Source of the DNA: Nitrospinae bacterium CG22_combo_CG10-13_8_21_14_all_47_10
Lineage (GTDB): Bacteria > Nitrospinota > Nitrospinia > Nitrospinales > VA-1
Reading direction: 5' to 3'
DNA length: 25,449 nt
Assembly: GCA_002786505.1 (NCBI GenBank)
Contig: PCTK01000057.1
Span: 3,242-28,690, forward strand
The notes beneath the pieces were generated by a model. The model had not been told where the DNA came from. It made no database searches and saw only the letters and a list, made by a program, of their open reading frames with translations. Shown here piece after piece: positions 16,067 through 23,127 of the stretch. The position numbers and the translations under genes were made by a program. Position 1 is the stretch's first letter. Every line of letters begins with the position of its first letter.

Positions 16067-17425
16067 TCAGAGTGTTTTTTGGTACAGGTTGTGAATTTTG
16101 AGAATTTTATTGGTCAATGATTCAATATCCTCAGCAATGACCCGAATCATTTCTTCCTTTCTTATTCCCCCCAGATCGTAAATGATATCCGGCACCGAGC
16201 CATAATCCATAATTGCTTTTTGAGTACCCCATTCCAGGGAAGATCCCTCACGAACCCTTACATTCCTGGGTTCATCTGCCCTGTCAAAAGAAGCGATACG
16301 GAACCGGAGACGTTGACATATTTTCAACAATGTGTCCGTATATTTGATATTCATGACGGCGCGCTTTCCAGGGTCATAACGCATGACCGTTAAAACAATA
16401 TTTGCGACATGGCGGGAACCGCCAAACTCAGGCTCAGCACCGGTGAAAATATCATCCCCGTTTTTGACAATGCGCCCTGGAATGGCGAGGACATCCTCAT
16501 GATTTTTAGCATTTTTCAATGCCAACCCGATATTCGTTTGGACCTCGGGAACCAATGAACCGATTCTTTCTTTTCGAAATAACCGGAGCGCCCGATTCAA
16601 TCCGTCCATAACCTGGGCTTTTTCACTTTCCCTGTACAGTGAGGATAATGGGTCGACACTGGGCTTTCCATTCCCGGAAATCACTTCGCCAAGAATAGCC
16701 CGTCCAATAAAGGCCTTGGCTTCCTGGACTGCAGGCAAGGTCTGTAACCCGGAAGCCAGGCCTGCGGTAATCGCCGATGAAAAAACACAGCCTGTTCCAT
16801 GAGGGTCCGACTCCGATAAGCGCTCTGAGGTTAAAACCTGTAAACCATTATTATCCAGAAAAAGGTCTTCCGGTTTCCCTTTCAGGTGTCCGCCCGTCAA
16901 CACCACTGCCCGAACTCCCAATTTAAGGATTTTGCGTGCCGCACGTTTCATATCGGAGAGTTGGCGAATTTTTACCCCAGATAGTATTTCAGCCTCTCTG
17001 ATATTCGGAGTCACAAGATGTGCCAAAGGGAGCAAGCGTTCCTTCATCATCTCCACTCCCTCTGCGGTGAGCAGTCTTTTCCCTGAAGAAGAGAAAATAA
17101 CAGGATCAACAACCAGGTTTTTAACCCGGTAGCGTTTTAGCAGGGAAGCGATGCGGTCAACGATTTGCTCATTACCCAACATGCCTGTTTTTACAGCCTG
17201 GCATTTACCATCCTCAAAAATAGATTTTAACTGGCTCTCTACAACGCCAACCGGCAAATCATCCACAGCCTGAACTCCCAGGGTATTCTGGGAGGTAACC
17301 GAGGTGATTACTGTTTTGCCAAATACCCCAAAGGCAGAAAATGTTTTAAGGTCCGCTTGAATGCCAGCCCCACCTCCGGAATCCGACCCGGCTATCGTCA
17401 AAGCCACTACAGTTTTATCAGGCAT
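16067..17425 (-). CDS. thiDN: ThiD-ThiN fusion: HMP/HMP-P kinase and thiamine-phosphate synthase
   Basis: This 452-residue protein joins two thiamine enzymes. Residues 1-265 are a ribokinase-fold ThiD with the start motif TIAGSDSGGGAGIQADLKTF, the VDPVIFSSSG segment and the anion-hole motif HGTGC (209-213, C213). Residues about 275-450 are a ThiN domain with PGRI, EPEFGGSRHVA, MNIKYTDTLL, SFDRADEPRNVREGSSLEWG-type blocks and PDIIYDLGG. R318 and H339 lie 21 residues apart, as I recall for the two residues needed for TMP synthesis in an archaeal ThiDN. The protein would phosphorylate HMP twice and couple it to thiazole phosphate, replacing ThiE. It lies 85 bp behind glmS on the same strand and could be the last operon gene. 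No TPP riboswitch is visible. Confidence 0.9.
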   Translation of the reverse strand: MPDKTVVALTIAGSDSGGGAGIQADLKTFSAFGVFGKTVITSVTSQNTLGVQAVDDLPVGVVESQLKSIFEDGKCQAVKTGMLGNEQIVDRIASLLKRYRVKNLVVDPVIFSSSGKRLLTAEGVEMMKERLLPLAHLVTPNIREAEILSGVKIRQLSDMKRAARKILKLGVRAVVLTGGHLKGKPEDLFLDNNGLQVLTSERLSESDPHGTGCVFSSAITAGLASGLQTLPAVQEAKAFIGRAILGEVISGNGKPSVDPLSSLYRESEKAQVMDGLNRALRLFRKERIGSLVPEVQTNIGLALKNAKNHEDVLAIPGRIVKNGDDIFTGAEPEFGGSRHVANIVLTVMRYDPGKRAVMNIKYTDTLLKICQRLRFRIASFDRADEPRNVRVREGSSLEWGTQKAIMDYGSVPDIIYDLGGIRKEEMIRVIAEDIESLTNKILKIHNLYQKTL

Positions 17426-17510
17426 AAATAAATCTCTTGAATGTAAGAAAATAAGGAAGGTTTAATGTAACAGACCGTCTTGAAACCTGGCAATAAAATA
17501 TTGGGAATCT

Positions 17511-19331
17511 TCAGGCAACCGTTACAGATTTGGCAAGGGATCGGGGTTTATCGATATTACGCTTCAGCGAGGTAGCCGTAAAATATGCAAACAACTGCCC
17601 AATGACTAATTGAATCAAGGGAGCTGTCAAAGGTGGCACTTTGGGAAGAATCAGTTCTTCGCTATACAATGCTCCATTTTTTCCCTGCTCGGTGAAATGT
17701 ATTCCCAGAACAAAACCAGACCGGGCGCGAATTTCCTCTATGCTGTGCAGGGTAGCTTCATAAAGCGATTTATCCTCAGGGGGCGGGACAAACACTATTG
17801 AAGACACATCATCATCAATCATAGCCAGTGTTCCGTGCTTTAAAAATCCGCCGGGCATTCCTTCTGCATGGACGTAGGCAACCTCTTTCATTTTCAAAGC
17901 CGCTTCCAAGGCAATGGGATAATAAACTCCCCGCCCAAGATACAGCCAATTACGGGTCCCAGAATATTTATGGGCCAGACGATGAATAAAACCAGACCGT
18001 TCATTCAAAATTCCCTGAATAATTTCGGGAAGCTCCTGTAAAGCCCGCATATGCTGGTTATAGGTTTTTCGAGTGATCGCCTTCTTTTTCAAGGCAAGCT
18101 TCATGGCCAGCACGGTAAGTATCACCATTTGCGACACGGCGGCCTTGGTACTGATCACGCAGATTTCGGGCCCTGAGCCCTGAAGGACCACCTTATCAAC
18201 CAACCGGGCAATGGAAGAACCCATGACATTGACAACAGCCGCTGTCCGGGCTCCTTTGGACTTCGCATATTTCAAGGCCGAAAGAGTATCAAAGGTCTCG
18301 CCTGATTGCGAAGCGGAAAAAACCAGGGACTGCTTGTTTAAATTGGTCAACACCCTGAACTCATCGGAACTGATAGAGGGATAAAACTCCTGGGCTATCT
18401 GCGAAAAAACATATTTGGCATATTTGGCAACGTAAAAAGTAGTTCCCACTCCCAGCAAATAAGAGTTCTTGGATTTTGCAAACAACTCAACTATCTCATC
18501 CAGCCCTGAGGCTTCCAGATCCAACGCATTGGAAATAGTTTGAGGTTGTTCATAAATTTCCTTGAGCATGTAGTGGGGATAACCTCCTTTTCTAGAGGTC
18601 TCGCTGTCCCATTCAATTTTAGTAATGGGTTTGGTGATTTCCTCCCTGCTCAAAAGATTTTTCACGACATACGTGTCCCTGGAAAGTATGGCATATTCCC
18701 CATCATCCAGAATCACGGCATTTTTGGTATGATCAATGAAGGCGCTGAAGTCGGAACCTACAAATTTAATTTCATCGCCTATCCCCAGCATCAGCGGTGA
18801 TTCCCTTCTCGCGCAAAAAATCTGTCCAGGAAGATGGGAGGAAATAAACGCAATCGCATAGGTTCCTTCAATGAGGTTCAGCACCTTCACAAAAGCCTTT
18901 TCAATATCACGGCTACTTTTGTAAAATTTCTCCAGGAGGTGAGCAAGGACTTCGGTATCAGTTTCGGAAGAAAACTTAAAACCTTCCTTTTGCAGTTGAT
19001 CTCTCAAAGGACGAAAATTGGAAATGATCCCATTGTGGACCACAGCAAAATTCCCATCGTTTGAAGCGAAGGGGTGGGTATTATTCTGCGTTACTTTTCC
19101 GTGCGTAGCCCAGCGGGTATGGGCGATACCAATATTACTCTGTAATTGAAGAACATTGTGTTTGCGATAAACATCTTCCACACCACCAACATCCTTTTTG
19201 AGGATGAGGCGCGTTTTGTTCATCAAAGCCACGCCACAAGAATCATAACCCCTGTATTCCAGATTCCTGATTCCTTCAAAAAGAAGCTCAGATATATTTT
19301 TTAATCCAACAGCCCCGTTGATTCCACACAT
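17511..19331 (-). CDS. glmS: GlmS, glutamine:fructose-6-phosphate aminotransferase
   Basis: This 606-residue enzyme makes glucosamine-6-phosphate from fructose-6-phosphate and glutamine, the entry step to UDP-GlcNAc. The N-terminal nucleophile C2 follows the initiator Met (MCGINGAVG). The glutaminase part carries RWATHGKVTQNNTHPF, HNGIISN and SETDTEVLAHLLE. Two SIS sugar-isomerase domains follow, with LGVGTTFYVAKYAK (in place of the usual GTSxHA), SASQSGETFDTL and, near the end, YVHAEGMPGGFLKHGTLAMI. It ends in the classic LAKSVTV tail. The start lies 15 bp after the GlmU-like gene stop, leaving no room for a glmS ribozyme. Confidence 0.97.
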   Translation of the reverse strand: MCGINGAVGLKNISELLFEGIRNLEYRGYDSCGVALMNKTRLILKKDVGGVEDVYRKHNVLQLQSNIGIAHTRWATHGKVTQNNTHPFASNDGNFAVVHNGIISNFRPLRDQLQKEGFKFSSETDTEVLAHLLEKFYKSSRDIEKAFVKVLNLIEGTYAIAFISSHLPGQIFCARRESPLMLGIGDEIKFVGSDFSAFIDHTKNAVILDDGEYAILSRDTYVVKNLLSREEITKPITKIEWDSETSRKGGYPHYMLKEIYEQPQTISNALDLEASGLDEIVELFAKSKNSYLLGVGTTFYVAKYAKYVFSQIAQEFYPSISSDEFRVLTNLNKQSLVFSASQSGETFDTLSALKYAKSKGARTAAVVNVMGSSIARLVDKVVLQGSGPEICVISTKAAVSQMVILTVLAMKLALKKKAITRKTYNQHMRALQELPEIIQGILNERSGFIHRLAHKYSGTRNWLYLGRGVYYPIALEAALKMKEVAYVHAEGMPGGFLKHGTLAMIDDDVSSIVFVPPPEDKSLYEATLHSIEEIRARSGFVLGIHFTEQGKNGALYSEELILPKVPPLTAPLIQLVIGQLFAYFTATSLKRNIDKPRSLAKSVTVA

Positions 19332-19346
19332 ACTTATTTCGACCTG

Positions 19347-20552
19347 TTATTTATGTTTTACGGAGTAACATGCAGGAAGGACTTTGCCAGGCGCAACAAT
19401 CGTTCCGGGTTGAATGGTATTCCCGGCCCCGACAACAACCCCATCGCCGAGAAAAGCACCCAGTTTTTTCATTCCCGTTGCCATGGGCCGCTTCCCGTTT
19501 TTCACAGAAATCGGTTTCCAGTCTATGTCCCGGTTCACAGTCATGCACCCTGCCCCCATATCCACATTTTCACCCAGCACACTGTCGCCGACAAAAGAAA
19601 GCCTGCCTATCTGGGAATTATCCATCACTACACAGTTTTTTAATTCAACGCCACTGCCCACCGAACAATTTTTGCCAACAGAGGTATAGCTCCTGACAAG
19701 AGAGTTGTTGCCGATATAGCTTTTCTCTCCGATACAACAAGGCCCTTCCAGCACAGCACCCGATTTGATAATTGCCCCCGCCTCGATGCGGACAATCCCT
19801 TGCAGGGTCACATTGGCTTCCAGCGTTGCGTCTTTGGCAATGGAGGTCTCCTTCCAGGAATCCATGATCATCTTATTCGCCGTCAAAATTTCCCACGGAT
19901 AAACGACATCCAACCATTCATCTTCCCACATGGAGGCACGCAGTCCCTCCCCCGCAACCACTTTTTTCAACGCTTTCTCCATGGAGTTTCCTGAAGATTC
20001 CAACAATTTGAAAAAGGAGGCCGGCAATATGAATACCCCGGACAAAACATAATTCCCCAGGTTATTACCTTTGGGTTTTTCAACAATTTTTGTGATTTCC
20101 ATACGCGCATTCAGGAAAACATTGCCAAACATCTGGTTCGAGGGCGGCAAACATATAGAAGCCACCGGACATTTAAATGAATGAAAAGATTGCTGGATTT
20201 TGCTGAAGATATTATCCGCAGTCAGGATATCCCCGTAAGCAAGCAGGAAAAACTCACCTGGAAGAATTTTATTTTTAACCTGCAGAACCGCATGCCCGAT
20301 TCCCAGCTTGCGCTTTTGCTCCACGTGATGCAAATTCAACCCATTATGATCCTGTTGCTGAAGTTGTTCGATCAGCTTTTCCCTTTTGTGCCCCGCCACC
20401 ACAAAGATGTCATTGATGCCCGCGCTTTTAAGCAAACCAAAGGTATTGTCCAGTAAAGTACGCCCTGCAACTCCAATCATGGAGATGGGCCGGGTTTCTG
20501 AAAATGGACTGAGGTGAGCGCCTTCACCTGCGGAAAGGATTATGGCTTTCAT
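19347..20552 (-). CDS. GlmU-like two-domain protein (NTP-transferase fold plus left-handed beta-helix) with both active sites degenerate
   Basis: This 401-residue protein has the layout of archaeal-type GlmU/Sugar-1-P nucleotidylyltransferases. Residues 1 to about 230 are a nucleotidyltransferase fold, and about 240-395 are hexapeptide repeats of a left-handed beta-helix acyltransferase. The family start GxGTRL...RPKPM is here GEGAHLSPFSETRPISM: the catalytic Arg is H13 and the catalytic Lys is I23. D108 (YGDI) and EKP (158-160) remain. In the acetyltransferase half, the segment matching E. coli GlmU H363-x2-Y366...N377...N386 reads R317, F320, D331, N340, so the general-base His and the Tyr are lost. 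It sits 43 bp after the true GlmU uridylyltransferase gene and 15 bp before glmS. It may be a divergent enzyme, a one-activity enzyme, or a structural/regulatory partner. Confidence 0.85.
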   Translation of the reverse strand: MKAIILSAGEGAHLSPFSETRPISMIGVAGRTLLDNTFGLLKSAGINDIFVVAGHKREKLIEQLQQQDHNGLNLHHVEQKRKLGIGHAVLQVKNKILPGEFFLLAYGDILTADNIFSKIQQSFHSFKCPVASICLPPSNQMFGNVFLNARMEITKIVEKPKGNNLGNYVLSGVFILPASFFKLLESSGNSMEKALKKVVAGEGLRASMWEDEWLDVVYPWEILTANKMIMDSWKETSIAKDATLEANVTLQGIVRIEAGAIIKSGAVLEGPCCIGEKSYIGNNSLVRSYTSVGKNCSVGSGVELKNCVVMDNSQIGRLSFVGDSVLGENVDMGAGCMTVNRDIDWKPISVKNGKRPMATGMKKLGAFLGDGVVVGAGNTIQPGTIVAPGKVLPACYSVKHK

Positions 20553-20595
20553 TTGAGAAAATCCTGATTGGGAAGGATAAAGTCAGCGACGAAGG

Positions 20596-21339
20596 TTAGC
20601 GATGATCCACCAGTAATCTCTCCGCCCGGTTCAAATCGTCTGGAGAATTGATTCCCAGTATCTCGTCGGCATCCTGAGTCTGAGTTGCCTGGACAGGATA
20701 CCCTTTTCGCACCAAATATTCTATCGTATCGGTCAAATAGTATTCCTTCTGAGCATTATCGGGGCTAATATGCTCTAAAGCTTTAAAAAACAAAGCACTG
20801 TCAAAACAATATACTCCGGAGTTAAATTCGTCAACTTTTTTCTCAACCTCCAACGCATCCTTGAGTTCGACGATTTTTAATATAGAACCTTTTTCATCAC
20901 GAATGATCCGGCCAAAATCATGGCATTCGCTACTTTTAAGGGTCAACACCGTACATTTTGCCCCACTCGCTTTATGCCCGGCAACCATTTTCAGCAGGGT
21001 ATTAGGCCTGATCAAGGGCATGTCCCCACATAACACTAAAACCAACCCGTCAAAGTTTTCCAGTTTAGCCTTGGCTTGTTGCGCGGCATGGCCGGTCCCC
21101 AACTGCTCTTTCTGAACCACGAACTCAACCTCCCGATCAGAAAAGGCTTCACGCACCTGGTCCGCCTGATGCCCCACCACGACTATTGTCCTGACGGGGT
21201 TCAATCGAGAGGAAAGGTCAAGTACATAATGAAGAAGAGGATGGCCTGCAACGGGGAGGAGAACTTTGGCAAGAGAAGACCGCATGCGGGTTCCCTTGCC
21301 CGCCGCTAAAATGATGACCGCTAGGTCTTGTTGTCGCAT
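20596..21339 (-). CDS. glmU: GlmU uridylyltransferase domain as a stand-alone protein
   Basis: This 247-residue protein corresponds only to the N-terminal half of GlmU, which turns GlcNAc-1-P and UTP into UDP-GlcNAc. The signature LAAGKGTRM with R18 and K25 falls at the same numbers as in the E. coli enzyme. The uridine/GlcNAc site block QLGTGHAA (79-86), D106 (CGDMPL) and N231 (GINS) as metal ligands, and FNSGVYCF (the NAG loop) are all present, so this half should be active. The frame stops at a TGA after RLLVDHR, where bacterial GlmU normally continues into the beta-helix acetyltransferase. Nothing in the 43 bp to the next gene looks like a frameshifted remainder. It overlaps the fis-like stop by 19 bp. 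Confidence 0.92.
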   Translation of the reverse strand: MRQQDLAVIILAAGKGTRMRSSLAKVLLPVAGHPLLHYVLDLSSRLNPVRTIVVVGHQADQVREAFSDREVEFVVQKEQLGTGHAAQQAKAKLENFDGLVLVLCGDMPLIRPNTLLKMVAGHKASGAKCTVLTLKSSECHDFGRIIRDEKGSILKIVELKDALEVEKKVDEFNSGVYCFDSALFFKALEHISPDNAQKEYYLTDTIEYLVRKGYPVQATQTQDADEILGINSPDDLNRAERLLVDHR

Positions 21340-21602
21340 TTAATTTTATATTCGGCGATTTTTTTTCTTAACGTATTGCGATTGATTCCCAGAATATTTG
21401 CCGCCTTGGTCTGATTGCCGTCAGTTTCCTTCAGAACAATTTCAACAAGCGGTTTTTCAATGCCCCCCATGATAAGTTCGTGGAGATGGCCGTTGTTTTT
21501 TTCATCCATCGCACTGACATATTGACGGATGGATTTATCCAGCCATTTTTCTAAAAAAGTTGTGACTTGTTTTTGGGTTTTTTTCATTGCAGGGGGGTTC
21601 AT
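21321..21602 (-). CDS. fis: Fis-type nucleoid/DNA-bending protein
   Basis: This 93-residue protein closely resembles Fis along its whole length, not just the HTH_8 module of NtrC-like activators. It has the N-terminal dimer helices (IRQYVSAM... HELIMGGIEKPLVEIVLKET) and the C-terminal helix-turn-helix GNQTKAANILGINRNTLRKK (62-81). Fis binds and bends DNA and regulates growth-linked promoters. In enterobacteria it sits behind dusB; here it heads the amino-sugar operon and overlaps glmU by 19 bp, so its level would track UDP-GlcNAc supply genes. The start ATG at 21602 has only weak ribosome-site support, and a strong GGGGAGG about 27-33 bases upstream has no start codon nearby. Confidence 0.85.
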   Translation of the reverse strand: MNPPAMKKTQKQVTTFLEKWLDKSIRQYVSAMDEKNNGHLHELIMGGIEKPLVEIVLKETDGNQTKAANILGINRNTLRKKIAEYKIKCDNKT

Positions 21603-21664
21603 ATTTACTTAGATATTGAAAATTGTGACGTCCTCCCCAGGGTCGCAAGTGGCTGAATGCGGCG

Positions 21665-21693
21665 ATAGTAACAAACTCATTGCATGCGGTCAA
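21665..21693 (-). promoter_or_regulatory. Strong predicted promoter of the fis-glmU-glmS(-thiDN) operon
   Basis: On the minus strand TTGACC (21693-21688, 5/6) and TACTAT (21670-21665, 4/6 with a TGT extended -10) are separated by 17 bp. Transcription would begin near 21658 and give a leader of about 55 bases. Confidence 0.6.
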
Positions 21694-21717
21694 GCACGGA
21701 CTCGCAGACTATTTAAA

Positions 21718-21756
21718 ACCATGCAATTACAAGTTGATTCCTCTCCAATGCATGGT
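21718..21756. repeat. Inverted repeat ACCATGCA / TGCATGGT between the divergent operons
   Basis: Perfect 8-bp arms separated by 23 bp lie between the promoters of the fis-glmU operon (minus) and mtaB (plus). The arms are about three DNA turns apart centre to centre, so a dimeric or looped regulator could bind both. There is no T tract, so it is not a terminator. Confidence 0.4.
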
Positions 21757-21763
21757 CTAAGAT
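21734..21763 (+). promoter_or_regulatory. Candidate promoter of the mtaB operon
   Basis: TTGATT (21734-21739) and TAAGAT (21758-21763) with an 18-bp spacer lie about 45 bp before the mtaB ATG. The right arm of an 8-bp inverted repeat (ACCATGCA 21718-21725, TGCATGGT 21749-21756) touches the -10 box. Matches are moderate. Confidence 0.35.
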
Positions 21764-21807
21764 GAAGAGGAAATTATCTAAAAACTTTTCCATACAGTTT
21801 TCTCTCC

Positions 21808-23127
21808 ATGAAAATCGCCTGTGTCACATTAGGGTGCAGAACCAACCAGCACGATACTGCGGAAATGCAGACCCTGCTTGAGCAGGAGGGTTTCTCTATC
21901 GTTAACGGTAAAGAAAAAGCCGATGCTTATGTCATTAATACTTGTACAGTGACACAACGAAGCGATTATAGTTCACGCCTTGCTGTTAAAAAATCCCTGG
22001 CGATCAACCCTGAAGCCCTCGTTGTGTTTACAGGATGCTATGCGCAGTTGAATCCCCAGGAAGTTTCCCAAATACAAGGTCTGGACGTTGTTCTTGGCAA
22101 TGCAGATAAACTTGAAATCGCTAACCTTATAAAAAAGAAACTTTTAAACCCCAGCCTGCCTTGGGGAAAAGGTGCGGACACCGAAATCATCATGTCCGAT
22201 ATCCATAAAAAGCGAATATTTCGGACCATCCCCGTGCAAAACTTTCAGGGCATGACTAAAGCCTTCATCAAAGTCCAAACCGGCTGTGATGAAAAATGTT
22301 CATTCTGCACCGTTGTTAAAGCGCGGGGTAAGTCAATCAGCGATACACGGGAAAATATTTTATACAATGTCCAACAATCCATTGATTCCGGGTTTAAGGA
22401 GGTCACCCTCACCGGAATCAACTTGGGTACCTGGGGCATGGATCGAAGTGAAACTTTCTCCTCCCTGGTTCGCGATATTGTTAAACTTTCGGGAGATTTT
22501 CGGGTTCGATTGAGTTCGATCAATCCAATGGAAATCGACAACGACCTTATACGGCTCATATCCGAAACTGAAAACCTCTGTTCGCACCTGCATATTCCCA
22601 TGCAAAGCGGTGATGATGCAATCTTGAAATCCATGCGCAGAAATTATAACCGCCAACAATATCTGGAAGTCGTTCACCGGGCAGTTAACGCCATTCCCGG
22701 ACTGGGGCTGGGAGCAGATGTTATCGTTGGCTTCCCCGGAGAAACTGAAGAACAATTTGAAAGCACCCGCGAACTAATAGAACAACTGCCGTTTTCCTAT
22801 CTACATGTATTTTCCTACTCACCACGACGAGGCACCGAGGCTCATCAGTTCAAGGATAATGTTCCCGGCAACATCAAGAAACAAAGAAACCAGACCCTGA
22901 CACAATTGGCCAACCAAAAAGCTTTGAAATACCGCGAGAAATTCTTAGGACAGAAGGAAACAGTCCTACTTGAAAATCAAAGGGACACTAAATCCGGATG
23001 GCTCAAGGGCCATACCGGCAATTACATCCCCGTCATACTGGAAGGTGCCGATGCATTGAAAAACAACCTGGTTCCAGTCACCTTACAGAAGATTTCCGAA
23101 AGTCAGGTCGCGGGATGCGTCCAGTAA
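21808..23127 (+). CDS. mtaB: MtaB, tRNA t6A37 methylthiotransferase (radical SAM)
   Basis: This 439-residue protein has the three-domain layout of methylthiotransferases. The UPF0004 domain carries its three cluster cysteines C10 (TLGCRTNQ), C46 (NTCTVT) and C77 (TGCYAQ). The radical SAM core has C160-x3-C164-x2-C167 (GCDEKCSFC), and a C-terminal TRAM-like stretch is expected to contact tRNA. The LGCRTNQ motif (MtaB LGCKVNQ-type) rather than the MiaB or RimO patterns, together with SFCTVVKARGKSIS, points to MtaB, which makes ms2t6A at position 37 of ANN-decoding tRNAs. The assignment to MtaB over MiaB is likely but not certain. There is no clear ribosome-binding site. It is the first gene of a plus-strand trio and overlaps the next gene by 13 bp. 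Confidence 0.92.
   Translation: MKIACVTLGCRTNQHDTAEMQTLLEQEGFSIVNGKEKADAYVINTCTVTQRSDYSSRLAVKKSLAINPEALVVFTGCYAQLNPQEVSQIQGLDVVLGNADKLEIANLIKKKLLNPSLPWGKGADTEIIMSDIHKKRIFRTIPVQNFQGMTKAFIKVQTGCDEKCSFCTVVKARGKSISDTRENILYNVQQSIDSGFKEVTLTGINLGTWGMDRSETFSSLVRDIVKLSGDFRVRLSSINPMEIDNDLIRLISETENLCSHLHIPMQSGDDAILKSMRRNYNRQQYLEVVHRAVNAIPGLGLGADVIVGFPGETEEQFESTRELIEQLPFSYLHVFSYSPRRGTEAHQFKDNVPGNIKKQRNQTLTQLANQKALKYREKFLGQKETVLLENQRDTKSGWLKGHTGNYIPVILEGADALKNNLVPVTLQKISESQVAGCVQ

Noticed and set aside
19332..19346. glmS ribozyme or other leader control of glmS
   Set aside because: Only 15 bp separate glmS from the preceding gene, which is far too short.
22998..23114. Extra 39 N-terminal residues for the DUF62 protein
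   Set aside because: This stretch is an out-of-frame reading of mtaB with no family similarity. The conserved protein begins at ATG 23115.
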